From Sporosarcina gallistercoris (GTDB lineage Bacteria > Bacillota > Bacilli > Bacillales_A > Planococcaceae): a stretch of DNA of 64,000 bases. The notes under the pieces are model-generated. The model searched no databases, had not been told where the DNA came from, and worked only from the letters and a program-made list of their open reading frames with translations. The translations under genes and the position numbers were made by a program. Below are positions 18,038 to 26,959 of this stretch, in pieces. The DNA is taken from positions 1 through 64,000 of the forward strand of contig NZ_JACSQY010000009.1 in NCBI RefSeq assembly GCF_014836415.1, in the 5' to 3' direction. Each line of letters opens with the position of its first letter. The first letter of the stretch is position 1.

Positions 18038-19087
18038 TTAGTTTTTAGTTGCGCGAAGTTCCGCACTATATGTGTGGATGAATTCCGTCAGTTTCTTCAA
18101 CTTGGCAGGTTCGATTTCCGGGAACACGCCATGTCCTAAATTGAAGATGTGGCTGCCGTGAGCAACCCCTTGCTCAATAATCACTTTTGCACGCTCTTCA
18201 ATGACGGACCAATCCGCGAGCAGCAACGTAGGATCCAGATTCCCTTGAAGCGGCTTTGTCAATCCACGCTGACCAGCCTCTTCAATGGATAATCTCCAAT
18301 CCAGTCCTACTACATCCACCGGAAGATCATGCCATTCGTTTGCTAGGTGACTTGCACCTACTCCGAACGTGATCAAAGGTACATTCAACTTACGCAGTTC
18401 TGTAAAAATACGTTCCATGACAGGTTTGATGAAAATACGATAATCTGATACGTTCAATGCCCCTACCCATGAATCGAACAGTTGAATCGCTGAGGCACCT
18501 GCTTTTACTTGAGCAGTTACATAGACAATCATCGTATCCGCCAGTTTGTCCATGAGCGCGAACCAAGCTTGTGGTTCAGACACCATGAGAGCTTTTGTAC
18601 GGGCATAGTTTCTAGACGGTCCGCCCTCGATCATGTAACTCGCAAGTGTGAATGGTGCTCCTGCAAATCCGATGAGAGGTACATCCAGTTGTTCTTCCGT
18701 CAACATGCGAATCGTTTCAAGTACAAATGGAATATCCTCTTCAGGATGCATCGCTGTCAATTTTTCGATGTCAGCGACCGTTTTGATCGGATTCGAAATA
18801 ACCGGTCCGATTCCCGCTTTAATCTGTACGTCAACGCCCATTCCTGGAAGTGGTGTTACAATATCTTTATATAAAATTGCAGCATCGACTCCATATTGGT
18901 CGACGGGCAACTTTGTCACATATGCACACAATTCAGGCTGATGCGTAATCTCTTCAAGCGAATACTTTTCTTTGATCTTCCGGTATTCCGGTTGTGATCT
19001 TCCTGCCTGACGCATATACCAAACCGGTGTGTGACCAATATGTTCCCCACGGGCAGCCCGTAGGAGCGTATCATTTACTATAGTCAT
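18038..19087 (-). CDS. hemE: Uroporphyrinogen decarboxylase
   Basis: Decarboxylates uroporphyrinogen III to coproporphyrinogen III, the branch point into heme. The 349 residues include the signature [17 protein letters not shown], the second conserved segment [17 protein letters not shown], and [16 protein letters not shown] at 19087 has GGGGGAT upstream; an in-frame TTG at 19093 is not needed. It is the first gene of the hem operon. About 230 bases separate it from the divergent hmoB gene. Confidence 0.96.
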   Translation of the reverse strand: MTIVNDTLLRAARGEHIGHTPVWYMRQAGRSQPEYRKIKEKYSLEEITHQPELCAYVTKLPVDQYGVDAAILYKDIVTPLPGMGVDVQIKAGIGPVISNPIKTVADIEKLTAMHPEEDIPFVLETIRMLTEEQLDVPLIGFAGAPFTLASYMIEGGPSRNYARTKALMVSEPQAWFALMDKLADTMIVYVTAQVKAGASAIQLFDSWVGALNVSDYRIFIKPVMERIFTELRKLNVPLITFGVGASHLANEWHDLPVDVVGLDWRLSIEEAGQRGLTKPLQGNLDPTLLLADWSVIEERAKVIIEQGVAHGSHIFNLGHGVFPEIEPAKLKKLTEFIHTYSAELRATKN

Positions 19088-19320
19088 GAACAAAATCCCC
19101 CATTCTCTGTTAGCCGAACCTCATTCTATAATTCACGTGTAGCTTATCGTTTTCAATATAGACGTAAACTGTTGGGATGTATAGCAATATACTCCTTTTG
19201 TCATAAATTTGTGCTGCAATCGGTCATTGTTTTGACATGGATTGTTTTAGGAGCAGCATTCGGGGGAAATACCTAAGAAAGAGCGAACATTGAACAGACC
19301 AGCCAAGGAGGACACTTATT

Positions 19321-19842
19321 ATGAAAAATGTATACATCACGCGAGGTACTCCAGAATTCATGGAGAAGATTAAAGAGAAACACGTAAACGAGAACATCAT
19401 TTTAATGCACGGCAGCGGGTCATCTCAGCTCCTGCACGAAACTGAAGGGAAATCGGTTTTTCAAACTCCTCAGCGATATGAAGTCATAGAAGAAAGTGGT
19501 GAGCTCCAAGAACACGGATTTTTTGCGTTGAACAACATAACCGTGTCCGACGAAGGGAAACCCATTTTCGAAGAACGTTTCAAAAGAGATCATCCGGACA
19601 TGAAACACGCTCCAGGCTTTATCGCCTTCCGATTGTTACGTTCAATCGATTCAGATACGTACATCGTGTTAACAGAGTGGGAAGATAGCAAAGCATTCGA
19701 TTTGCAAAAGAACACCCCGGCCTTTTCAACCGCTTACGATACTACGAAAAAGGATCTCGTCGCTGGTCCTTCCATTCACATTTTCTCCAGCGCACCTTAC
19801 ATTACACTATTCAGTTCCCTTCATGTTGACGAGTCGCAATAA
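19321..19842 (+). CDS. hmoB: Heme-degrading monooxygenase HmoB
   Basis: A 173-residue ABM-domain protein of the HmoB (YhgC) family, which in B. subtilis binds and degrades heme and lies beside hemEHY. The order is the family one: N-terminal MKNVYITRGTPEFMEKI, HETEGKSVFQTPQRYEVIEE, FFALNNITVSDEGKPIFEER, then the monooxygenase repeat with PGFIAFRLLRSIDSDTYIVL and TEWEDSKAF. It is divergent from hemE, so heme synthesis and turnover share one intergenic region of 230 bases. Related staphylococcal TRAP proteins have the same fold. Confidence 0.9.
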   Translation: MKNVYITRGTPEFMEKIKEKHVNENIILMHGSGSSQLLHETEGKSVFQTPQRYEVIEESGELQEHGFFALNNITVSDEGKPIFEERFKRDHPDMKHAPGFIAFRLLRSIDSDTYIVLTEWEDSKAFDLQKNTPAFSTAYDTTKKDLVAGPSIHIFSSAPYITLFSSLHVDESQ

Positions 19843-19852
19843 CAATTCCCTA

Positions 19853-19875
19853 AGAGGCTGTGTGCCTCTTTTTTT
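19853..19875 (+). terminator. Terminator of hmoB
   Basis: A 6-bp stem (AGAGGC with GCCTCT) followed by a run of seven or more T. Confidence 0.8.
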
Positions 19876-19948
19876 GTTGTCAAACAATTGCGAGTTCAAA
19901 AACACACTGATATACTGGATACCATATTCGAAAAAGGGGCTGTCTATC

Positions 19949-21115
19949 ATGAACGAAAAACTGTATCAACTTCTCGACAACTCTTTTGATGACATGGTCA
20001 GCGTACGCCGCTATTTGCACCAGCATCCAGAAGTGTCATTCCATGAAACCAATACAGCACAATTCATCCAGGATTTCTATCAGGAACTCGGGGTTGAATT
20101 CAGGAGCAACGTTGGTGGAAACGGTGTAGTTGCACGTATTGAAGGTGGAAAACCTGGTAAAACAGTTGCACTTCGAGCAGATTTTGATGCACTGCCGATC
20201 CAAGACCAAAAAGATGTCCCTTACAAGTCCACCGTTCCTGGTGTCATGCACGCATGTGGTCATGATGGTCACACTTCGACTTTGCTGCATCTTGCTAAAG
20301 CGATCCATGAGCTGAAAGACGAACTTGCCGGAACTTATGTCTTCATCCATCAACACGCCGAAGAATATGCTCCAGGCGGTGCAATTTCAATGATTGAAGA
20401 TGGATGCCTGGACGGTGTGGATGTTATTTTCGGTACTCACTTATGGTCCATGATGGAGCCGAACACCATCCAATACGTTAGCGGTCCGATCATGGCAGCC
20501 GCAGACCGTATCGAAATCACGGTTCAAGGCGCTGGCGGTCATGGTGCTTCCCCGCACCAAACAAAAGATGCGATCGTAATCGCCTCCCAACTCGTCACTA
20601 ACTTCCAACAGCTAGTGTCACGTCGTGTCGACCCGATTGAATCCGCTGTACTGTCGATCGGCTCATTCGTATCCGACAACGCCTTCAATATTATCGCGGA
20701 TAGCGCTGAGCTGAAAGGAACCGTACGGACGTTTTCTCCGGAAATCCGGGATCTTATGGAATCGGAGATCCACCGGATTGCTGAAGGAACCGCACTTATG
20801 AACAACTGTGAAATCAACGTCGCCTATACGCGTGGCTATCCGGCTGTCGTCAATCATGACAAAGAGACAGCATTTTTACGGGACGTTGCGAAAGAAGTGC
20901 CAGGAGTGAAAGAAGTCATTCAAACCATCCCTCAAATGGGCGGCGAAGATTTCGCGTACTACTTGGAACAGGTTCCAGGGACGTTCTTCTTCACTGGAGC
21001 ACAACCTGAAAACGCCTACCCGCATCATCATCCGCGATTCGACTTTGACGAATCCGCCATGTTATCTGCTGCCAAAACGTTAGGGGCAGCAGCTCTTACT
21101 TATCAAAAGCAGTAA
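19949..21115 (+). CDS. M20 family amidohydrolase
   Basis: A 388-residue zinc hydrolase of the M20D group (N-acyl-amino-acid amidohydrolase, hippurate hydrolase). It has RRYLHQHPEVSFHE, ALRADFDALPIQDQ, the metal motif MHACGHDGHTS, the HQHAEEYAPGGA glutamate pair, a dimerisation domain and the terminal MGGEDFAYYLEQVPG and PHHHPRFDFDE. The start at 19949 has AAAGGGG upstream; an upstream in-frame start at 19823 lies inside hmoB. A second M20 enzyme is at 38625-39728. Its substrate cannot be told. Confidence 0.93.
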   Translation: MNEKLYQLLDNSFDDMVSVRRYLHQHPEVSFHETNTAQFIQDFYQELGVEFRSNVGGNGVVARIEGGKPGKTVALRADFDALPIQDQKDVPYKSTVPGVMHACGHDGHTSTLLHLAKAIHELKDELAGTYVFIHQHAEEYAPGGAISMIEDGCLDGVDVIFGTHLWSMMEPNTIQYVSGPIMAAADRIEITVQGAGGHGASPHQTKDAIVIASQLVTNFQQLVSRRVDPIESAVLSIGSFVSDNAFNIIADSAELKGTVRTFSPEIRDLMESEIHRIAEGTALMNNCEINVAYTRGYPAVVNHDKETAFLRDVAKEVPGVKEVIQTIPQMGGEDFAYYLEQVPGTFFFTGAQPENAYPHHHPRFDFDESAMLSAAKTLGAAALTYQKQ

Positions 21116-21137
21116 TCACCTACTCTGCGACTTCGCT

Positions 21138-21196
21138 CCATTTCTTGACTCCCTTTAAACATGAGTCGTCAAGAAATGGCAAGTCCGGAGTTTTTT
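21138..21196 (+). terminator. Terminator of the M20 gene
   Basis: A 12-bp stem (CCATTTCTTGAC with GTCAAGAAATGG); an alternative pairing of ACTCC with GGAGT runs directly into TTTTTT. Confidence 0.75.
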
Positions 21197-21230
21197 CGTG
21201 TTTTATTTCTGATTATTTAGTTTTTACTGA

Positions 21231-21258
21231 TTGCTTTCCAATATTTATCCTATATAAT
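21231..21258 (+). promoter_or_regulatory. SigA-type promoter of comK
   Basis: TTGCTT (21231-21236), 16 bases, TATAAT (21253-21258), 34 bases before the comK start. I see no clear pair of AAAA-N5-TTTT ComK boxes, so autoregulation as in B. subtilis is not evident. Confidence 0.6.
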
Positions 21259-21292
21259 AGGAAGTATTACTTAGTGAGTAGGAGTGAATAGG

Positions 21293-21841
21293 ATGCAATC
21301 ACGAAAAAATACCGACAATTACTTGATCAATTCCGATACGTTTGTGTTACAGCCGATTCGAGAAGGGTACAAATTAACGACGCGTGTGATTGAACGCCAT
21401 ACCGAATTCGAACTGCCTAAAAAACCGATTCAAATCGTCAAAAAAACGTGTGAACTTTATGGTGCTTCGTTAAAAACCCGCACATTGACCGCGCGCCATG
21501 CACTTGGCAATCGCCATAAGACACCAATCGTAGTCGCTCACGCTTTCGATACGCCTTATATTTTTTTACCGACAATGTCCCCCAATTCCGAAGAGAATGT
21601 CTGGATTTCCTATCATGCGATTTCTGACGTCCAGGAAGAGGAGGTCGGATGCAAAATCCTATTTGAGAATGGGTATGAAATGAAAGTGAACGTCTCCACC
21701 CCCACTATGTGGCGCCAGTTCGCTTTTGCTGCTTTACTGGAACGGGACTTTGCAAAAAAACAATTTTTGCTGCAGCGCCCTAGGACGTTCCAAGCACAAG
21801 AAGGGATGTTCAGATACCCGGTTGCCGAAGATACTGAGTGA
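21293..21841 (+). CDS. comK: Competence transcription factor ComK
   Basis: ComK activates the DNA-uptake genes in Bacilli. The 182-residue product follows the family: N-terminal YLINSDTFVLQPI, KKPIQIVKKTCELYGASLKTR, KTPIVVAHAFDTPYIFLPT, the conserved WISYHAI and the basic C-terminal half with FKDK-like FAKKQFLLQRPR. ATG at 21293 is chosen because GGAG lies 8 bases upstream; GTG at 21284 overlaps that site. It is intact, so not a degraded copy as seen in some relatives. Its last 32 bases overlap the convergent YhjD-like gene. Confidence 0.88.
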   Translation: MQSRKNTDNYLINSDTFVLQPIREGYKLTTRVIERHTEFELPKKPIQIVKKTCELYGASLKTRTLTARHALGNRHKTPIVVAHAFDTPYIFLPTMSPNSEENVWISYHAISDVQEEEVGCKILFENGYEMKVNVSTPTMWRQFAFAALLERDFAKKQFLLQRPRTFQAQEGMFRYPVAEDTE

Positions 21842-22169
21842 GCAATTCCTCTGTTCGGTTGCGTAAGCGCACATTCAAATACCTTCTGCGCTCCTCTTGA
21901 TGGTCATGCAGAAAAATATACTCTGTGAAGATATCGTCCATTCTCCCCTTTATGACCGATAACTGATTCATACGCAAATATGCGGCCGTATTTCCAAGCT
22001 CTTTGTGTACGCACGTTGCGACACTATCCAAGAGCCCCAAATACGGTTTTTTCAATTTGAAATCCCCTTTTTCAATAAGCAGCCGATCTTTCTCCAAAAT
22101 CGTCAAAATCATAGGCAAGTAAATCATATTTTCCAAATAAGGGATTACTTCATTTTTCAGTGCCGGCAT
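21810..22169 (-). CDS. YhjD-like small protein
   Basis: A 119-residue, largely helical protein with no TM segment. It shows the YhjD-type layout: YLENMIYLPMILTILEKDR, GDFKLKKPYLGLLDS, and a C-terminal RLRNRTEELLTQYL. GGAGG lies 7 bases upstream of ATG 22169. It is convergent with and overlaps comK by 32 bases. Function is not known; assignment is by recalled similarity to B. subtilis YhjD. Confidence 0.65.
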   Translation of the reverse strand: MPALKNEVIPYLENMIYLPMILTILEKDRLLIEKGDFKLKKPYLGLLDSVATCVHKELGNTAAYLRMNQLSVIKGRMDDIFTEYIFLHDHQEERRRYLNVRLRNRTEELLTQYLRQPGI

Positions 22170-22239
22170 GTCTCCACCTCCGAATAGAACATTTGTTCTT
22201 ATTTCTATTCTATGTCACCTCCCTAAAAAATGCAACAAA

Positions 22240-22284
22240 AAACAGAGGATCAGAAGGCGTTTGCCGTCATTGTGATCCTCTGTT
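22240..22284 (-). terminator. Terminator of the lipoprotein gene
   Basis: A 13-bp stem (AAACAGAGGATCA with TGATCCTCTGTTT) followed on the minus strand by a T run. Confidence 0.9.
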
Positions 22285-22299
22285 TGACCCCCGCATAAT

Positions 22300-22911
22300 T
22301 TATTTCGTTTCGGGGTCTCCGATATAATGGACTGCTTTCGCTTTCCATGCGCCGTCCTCATTGACCATGACAGTTACTTGACGACCTGCGCTGACATCTT
22401 GTGCACCGCTTTCTTTGTCTTTCACTGCGGTTTCCATAGTTGTAAATACTTGAGCTTCCTCATCTGAATACTTCACGATCGTGACGTCTTCCGGAGTGCG
22501 TGTCAGTTCGTGAGTAGCGAGGAGTTGTTCAGTGGCAGCCCGTTCTTCGTCCAAATCATAGCCGTCAGAAGAGAGTGTTTCAAGATAAGCATCCACATCC
22601 CCTTCGTTCAACGTTTCGATATACCGATTGAACGCGGCAACAATCGCTTCCTTTTGTTCAGCCGGTACGTCAGCCGCCTCTTCAACACCTCCTCCATCCA
22701 AACTGAAACCGATGTCATCGTCCTCTTTGGCTTCTTTTGCACCCGTGTCCCCTTTGTCTGTAACTCCATGGTCAATCGAACCATTTTCGTTCGTCTGTTC
22801 ACCATCGTTGATTGAACCTGAATTCTTTTCGGTGCTGTCATCATCTCCGCTGCAGGCACTTAGCATAAGAGCAAGCGCAGCCGTTCCGACGAGTCCTGTA
22901 ATTTTTTTCAT
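22300..22911 (-). CDS. Lipoprotein with NTF2-like domain
   Basis: A membrane-anchored lipoprotein of 203 residues. The signal peptide MKKITGLVGTAALALMLSAC has a lipobox with the modified Cys at residue 20. A low-complexity, acidic Gly/Asp/Glu linker runs to about 85. The rest (YIETLNEGDVDAYLETLSSD to the end) looks like an NTF2/SnoaL-type cone fold. ATG at 22911 has AAAGGAG upstream; the longer in-frame start at 22974 has none and would spoil the signal peptide. It lies just downstream of degU behind a terminator. Function unknown. Confidence 0.85.
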   Translation of the reverse strand: MKKITGLVGTAALALMLSACSGDDDSTEKNSGSINDGEQTNENGSIDHGVTDKGDTGAKEAKEDDDIGFSLDGGGVEEAADVPAEQKEAIVAAFNRYIETLNEGDVDAYLETLSSDGYDLDEERAATEQLLATHELTRTPEDVTIVKYSDEEAQVFTTMETAVKDKESGAQDVSAGRQVTVMVNEDGAWKAKAVHYIGDPETK

Positions 22912-22931
22912 GGTTGGTCTCCTTTCATAGC

Positions 22932-22960
22932 AAAAGGACCATCCGAATGGAGGTCCTTTT
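22932..22960 (-). terminator. Terminator of degSU
   Basis: A 9-bp stem (AAAAGGACC with GGTCCTTTT) directly after degU. Confidence 0.75.
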
Positions 22961-22973
22961 ATAAGATGCTGCA

Positions 22974-23648
22974 TTACTTCACTTCAACCCAGCCATTTTT
23001 AATCGCTGTGACAACAGCTTGTGTCCGGTCATTAACGCTCATCTTCTGTAAAATACTTGAAACGTGGTTTTTAACGGTTTTTTCGGAGATGAACAATGTT
23101 TCTCCAATTGCGCGGTTACTTTGCCCATCCGTCAACAATTGCAGGACTTCACATTCGCGCTTTGTCAACAAATGCAAAGGCCGGCGGATTTCGTGCTGAT
23201 GGAAAGAACCTTTGTATTCCCGTTCGCTCAATCTGCGGTATTCCGTCACCAGATTATGCGTCACTTTCGGATGTAAGTAAGATCCGCCAGCCGCTACAAC
23301 TTTAATGGCCTGCACAATCGCATCCGCATCCATTTCTTTCAACATGTAGCCAAGCGCACCCGTCTTCAGTGCTTGAGAAACATAAGACTCATCATCATGT
23401 ATCGATAATACGATAACTTTCGCATCCGGATATTTGGTCATGAGTTGTTCAGTAGCTTCGATTCCATTCATGCGAGGCATATTGATATCCATAAGTACTA
23501 CATCAGGATTATGCTCTTCGTATAAATTGAAAACTTCGCTGCCATCATCGCCCTCTGCTACAATTTCAAAGGTGTCTTCAAACGCTAAGATGCGCTTGAC
23601 TCCTTCACGGAATAATTGATGATCATCTACTATCAAGATTTTTGTCAT
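22974..23648 (-). CDS. degU: Two-component response regulator DegU
   Basis: Regulates secreted enzymes, biofilm, motility and competence; in B. subtilis it promotes comK transcription. The 224 residues comprise a receiver domain with [15 protein letters not shown], phosphorylated Asp D54 in [15 protein letters not shown] and Lys in YMLKEM, then a LuxR-type HTH with [20 protein letters not shown] and [21 protein letters not shown] lies before ATG 23648. It follows degS after 20 bases, the reverse of nothing unusual: degS-degU is the B. subtilis order. Confidence 0.97.
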   Translation of the reverse strand: MTKILIVDDHQLFREGVKRILAFEDTFEIVAEGDDGSEVFNLYEEHNPDVVLMDINMPRMNGIEATEQLMTKYPDAKVIVLSIHDDESYVSQALKTGALGYMLKEMDADAIVQAIKVVAAGGSYLHPKVTHNLVTEYRRLSEREYKGSFHQHEIRRPLHLLTKRECEVLQLLTDGQSNRAIGETLFISEKTVKNHVSSILQKMSVNDRTQAVVTAIKNGWVEVK

Positions 23649-23668
23649 GTCTGTTCCCTCCAAAGCCT

Positions 23669-24826
23669 CTATTTGCCTATACTATCAGGATTAATCGGAA
23701 TTTTAAAGAACACGCTTGTCCCTTTACCAACTGCAGAGATGATTTTGAAATCACCCTTCAACAAGTCGATGCGCTCTTTCATCCCGATAATTCCGAATGA
23801 TTTCTCTTTTACTTCATTTTGATCGAATCCTGATCCATTATCTTTTACAATCGCATTCATCGTCTCCCGTAACCACTCCACCTTCACCCATACATCCCGG
23901 CTATTCCCATGTTTAATGGCATTGGTTACGGATTCCTGAACTAAGCGGAACACCGCGATTTCAAAACTCGATTCGAATCGGCGGTCTTCTCCGATGCTTT
24001 GAAAGTGGATATGGACATCGGGTTCATATTCCATAAGAGTGGATAAATACTTTTTCAATGTTGGCACTACACCAAGATCATCGATTGCCATCGGGCGAAG
24101 ATCATAAATGATTCTACGTACTTCATATAATGAATTCCTCACCATCTCTTTTAATCCCTTAAATTCTTCAAGTGCTTGCTTAGGACCTTTTTGTTCATAC
24201 ACTTTTTCGATAAGTCCGGAACGAATGAGGACACTGGCCATCATTTGAGCAGGACCATCGTGGATTTCCCTTGAAACTCGTTTACGTTCCTCTTCTTGTG
24301 CTTGAATGATCCGAATCGCAAAGTCTTGCTTATGCCTGGCTGTTTCAAGGGCTTCCCCTACGTCTTTCAAGTCTGAAGTCAGGTAAGTGACAACTGTGGA
24401 TACTTGGTTGACGAGTTGATCGGCCCGCTCGATCGTTTCCAGCAGTTCAGCCAAACGGCGGTCCAAGTCATCGCGCTGGATACGTAATTGTTTTTCTTCC
24501 ATTCTGTTTACGGACAGTCTAACAAGAAGGTCATTGGCAACCTCGTACGCTTTTCGCACTTCCTGTTCCGAGTAATTCACAAAGTTTTTCGAGACATCAG
24601 CAAGCCTTCTGCGTGAATGACGTGTCATTTCTTCAAGGTGATCTCCTTCGGTTATTACCCGGGAAATATCCTCCTTAACAAGAATGAGCTCGCGTTGCAT
24701 GGATTCGAAACTTCGACGGCTTTGCTCACTGATCATGAAGATGTCGTTCTTGGACTGATCCATAACATTCACCATGCTATCGAAGATGCCTTCAAGCTTT
24801 TGAATATCGATTGCCGCCTTATCCAT
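23669..24826 (-). CDS. degS: Sensor histidine kinase DegS
   Basis: A soluble HPK7-type kinase of 385 residues that phosphorylates and dephosphorylates DegU. No TM segment is present. An N-terminal coiled-coil sensor region (about 1-170) precedes the dimerisation domain with [19 protein letters not shown], where the phosphorylated His is residue 189, the same number as in B. subtilis. The ATPase domain has [10 protein letters not shown] and [17 protein letters not shown]. It is divergent from yvyE, a conserved neighbour. Confidence 0.97.
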   Translation of the reverse strand: MDKAAIDIQKLEGIFDSMVNVMDQSKNDIFMISEQSRRSFESMQRELILVKEDISRVITEGDHLEEMTRHSRRRLADVSKNFVNYSEQEVRKAYEVANDLLVRLSVNRMEEKQLRIQRDDLDRRLAELLETIERADQLVNQVSTVVTYLTSDLKDVGEALETARHKQDFAIRIIQAQEEERKRVSREIHDGPAQMMASVLIRSGLIEKVYEQKGPKQALEEFKGLKEMVRNSLYEVRRIIYDLRPMAIDDLGVVPTLKKYLSTLMEYEPDVHIHFQSIGEDRRFESSFEIAVFRLVQESVTNAIKHGNSRDVWVKVEWLRETMNAIVKDNGSGFDQNEVKEKSFGIIGMKERIDLLKGDFKIISAVGKGTSVFFKIPINPDSIGK

Positions 24827-24973
24827 TGTTCACACTCCTACTAATGCTAAAATCTCCTTGTAGAATCCATAGGCTGTTGCGATTACATTGGATTCACTAT
24901 ACACTTTATTCAGTATAGCATCTTAATGCCCATAACATATTAAAATTGTATTACAGATTAAGGAGGTCTTGCA

Positions 24974-25606
24974 ATGAGATTGGACTATAAGACCGTAAAA
25001 CAACAAAGTGAAACGGAAATCATTATTAACAAGTCTCGATTCATCACATCCGTGAAACGCACGGAAACGGAACAAGAGGCTCTCGACTTCATCCAGGAAA
25101 TAAAACAAGCGCATCCATCGGCGAATCATAATTGCTCCGCTTACTTAATAGGCGAACACGACCAGATCCAAAAAGCGAATGATGATGGTGAGCCTTCTGG
25201 TACAGCCGGTTTCCCTATGCTGGAAGTATTGAAAAAGCAAGGTTTAAAAGATACAACCGTTGTGATCACCCGATATTTCGGTGGTATCAAACTCGGCGGC
25301 GGTGGCCTCATACGTGCATATGGACGTTCAACTTCAGAAGGGGTTGCAGCCGCCGGTACGGTTGAGCGCATACTTCATAGTACAATGCGCGTTACAGTCG
25401 ACTACACATCACTCGGGAAAGTGGAAAATGAGGTGCGGCAATCCGCTTGGCCGCTTGAGCATATCGAGTACGGCGAACAGGTTACGCTTTTCATATTGGT
25501 CCCGATTTCTGACGTAGAAGTATTCCATACGTGGATTGCAGATTTAACGAACGGTCAGGGCGATATAATTGAAGGTGAACAGAAGTTCTTGGAGTTTTCT
25601 GTTTGA
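24974..25606 (+). CDS. yvyE: YvyE, IMPACT/YigZ family protein
   Basis: A 210-residue protein of the UPF0029 (IMPACT) family. The N-terminal domain has INKSRFITSVKRTETEQEAL, HNCSAYLIGE, NDDGEPSGTAGFPML and ITRYFGGIKLGGGGLIRAYG; the C-terminal domain is the smaller ferredoxin-like one. Eukaryotic IMPACT binds Gcn1; the bacterial role is not settled. AAGGAGG lies before ATG 24974. It sits between degS and an LCP gene as in B. subtilis. Confidence 0.93.
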   Translation: MRLDYKTVKQQSETEIIINKSRFITSVKRTETEQEALDFIQEIKQAHPSANHNCSAYLIGEHDQIQKANDDGEPSGTAGFPMLEVLKKQGLKDTTVVITRYFGGIKLGGGGLIRAYGRSTSEGVAAAGTVERILHSTMRVTVDYTSLGKVENEVRQSAWPLEHIEYGEQVTLFILVPISDVEVFHTWIADLTNGQGDIIEGEQKFLEFSV

Positions 25607-25771
25607 AAAGGTGTACGCGCTTCCGTAAAGATAGTATACTGTTGATAATTGAAACATTTTGCAGCTAAACAGCCCATTCGACAAGTATAGCAGTCGTTGT
25701 CATTTGACAGCATCTACTCCATTACGATGGAGTTCGACATTAAGGACGGATTAACGGAGGCTAGATGAAAC

Positions 25772-26851
25772 ATGAAGCGAAAAGAATATATAAAAGCGAA
25801 GAGGAGATCTTCAAAAACGAGGCTTGTTTTGAAGATAGGTCTCGTTTTGGCGATTGCGGCTTTTTTGACAGTTGCAGCCTACGGAGTCACACTTCACAAG
25901 AAGGCTGAACTCGCAGCAGATAGGGCGTACGAGCCGATTAAGGAGCGCACTTCCCGATCGAATGCAAAAGAAGACAACATCCAACCCGCAAAAGACAATG
26001 TATCGGTGCTGCTGATTGGTGTGGATGACAGCGACGACCGGCAGCAGGGGGATAGCAACAGCCGCGCAGATGCATTGCTCGTAGCTACGTTAAATCCGAA
26101 ACAGAAGACGGTCAAACTGCTCAGTATTCCACGTGATTCTTATGTTTACATTCCAGAAGTGGATTATAAAGATAAAATCACGCATGCGAATGCGTACGGA
26201 GGAACAAAAGCAACCATTGAAACGGTTGAAGAAATGCTGGACATTCCGATTGACTACTATTTGAAAACAAACTTCAACGCGTTCATAGATGTAGTGGATG
26301 CACTAGGTGGAGTCGAAGTCGAAGTTCCCTATGAACGAATTGAAAAAGATGAAACGGATGCAGGGACGATCCATTTAATGCCGGGTCTTCAAGTATTAGA
26401 TGGCCGTCATGCACTTGCACTTGCTAGAACACGGAAACTCGATAACGATATCGAGCGTGGGAAACGTCAGCAAATGATTATCCAGGCGATGATGGACCAA
26501 GCGAAATCTCCAGCTGCAATTACGAAATTCGGTGATGTCATCGATGCACTCGGAGATAACATTAAAACCGATATGCAGTATAGTGAGATGCTGTCATTCT
26601 TAGAGTATGCAAAAGGCGGAATACCATCCGTCGATATGTTAACTCTTGAAGGTGATGACGATTGGTCAACTGGCGTGTACTTTTGGAAATTGAATGATGA
26701 AGACCTCCAACAGAAGCGGTTGATTTTGCAATCCCACCTTGAACTGATTTCTTCTTTGGTACCAGATAAAGATGACGAAGCTTCCTCTGGAGATGCAGGA
26801 AATACGAATAATATCGTCATTTCTCCTACAACAGGTAGGGATGTTAATTAG
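25772..26851 (+). CDS. tagV: LytR-CpsA-Psr family ligase (TagV-like)
   Basis: LCP proteins transfer teichoic-acid or other anionic polymers from the undecaprenyl carrier to peptidoglycan outside the membrane. The 359 residues have a basic N-terminus, one TM helix (about 20-42), then the LCP domain with VSVLLIGVDDSDD, SRADALLVATLNP, LLSIPRDSYVYIP, ITHANAYGG and ALALARTRKLDNDIERGKRQ. These contain the conserved Arg and Asp residues that bind the lipid pyrophosphate. GGAGG lies 11 bases before the ATG. It is upstream of tagO (convergent), as yvhJ/tagV is in B. subtilis. Confidence 0.92.
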   Translation: MKRKEYIKAKRRSSKTRLVLKIGLVLAIAAFLTVAAYGVTLHKKAELAADRAYEPIKERTSRSNAKEDNIQPAKDNVSVLLIGVDDSDDRQQGDSNSRADALLVATLNPKQKTVKLLSIPRDSYVYIPEVDYKDKITHANAYGGTKATIETVEEMLDIPIDYYLKTNFNAFIDVVDALGGVEVEVPYERIEKDETDAGTIHLMPGLQVLDGRHALALARTRKLDNDIERGKRQQMIIQAMMDQAKSPAAITKFGDVIDALGDNIKTDMQYSEMLSFLEYAKGGIPSVDMLTLEGDDDWSTGVYFWKLNDEDLQQKRLILQSHLELISSLVPDKDDEASSGDAGNTNNIVISPTTGRDVN

Positions 26852-26869
26852 TAATTAGCCAAGTGGACG

Positions 26870-26900
26870 CGTGAAAGGAGAATACTCCTTTCACGTTTTA
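26870..26900 (+). terminator. Terminator of the LCP gene
   Basis: An 11-bp stem (CGTGAAAGGAG with CTCCTTTCACG) followed by TTTTAATTT. Confidence 0.85.
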
Positions 26901-26915
26901 ATTTGTAATAACAAC

Positions 26916-26956
26916 TAAAAGGCTGTCCTAGAGTAATTCTCTAGGACAGCCTTTTA
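26916..26956 (-). terminator. Terminator of tagO
   Basis: An 18-bp stem (TAAAAGGCTGTCCTAGAG and its complement) with flanking A and T runs, usable in both directions; it adjoins the tagO stop. Confidence 0.9.
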
Positions 26957-26959
26957 AAA

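Noticed and set aside
19823..19948. Longer N-terminus of the M20 amidohydrolase
   Set aside because: It would overlap hmoB and its terminator; the internal ATG at 19949 has a ribosome site and gives the normal N-terminus.
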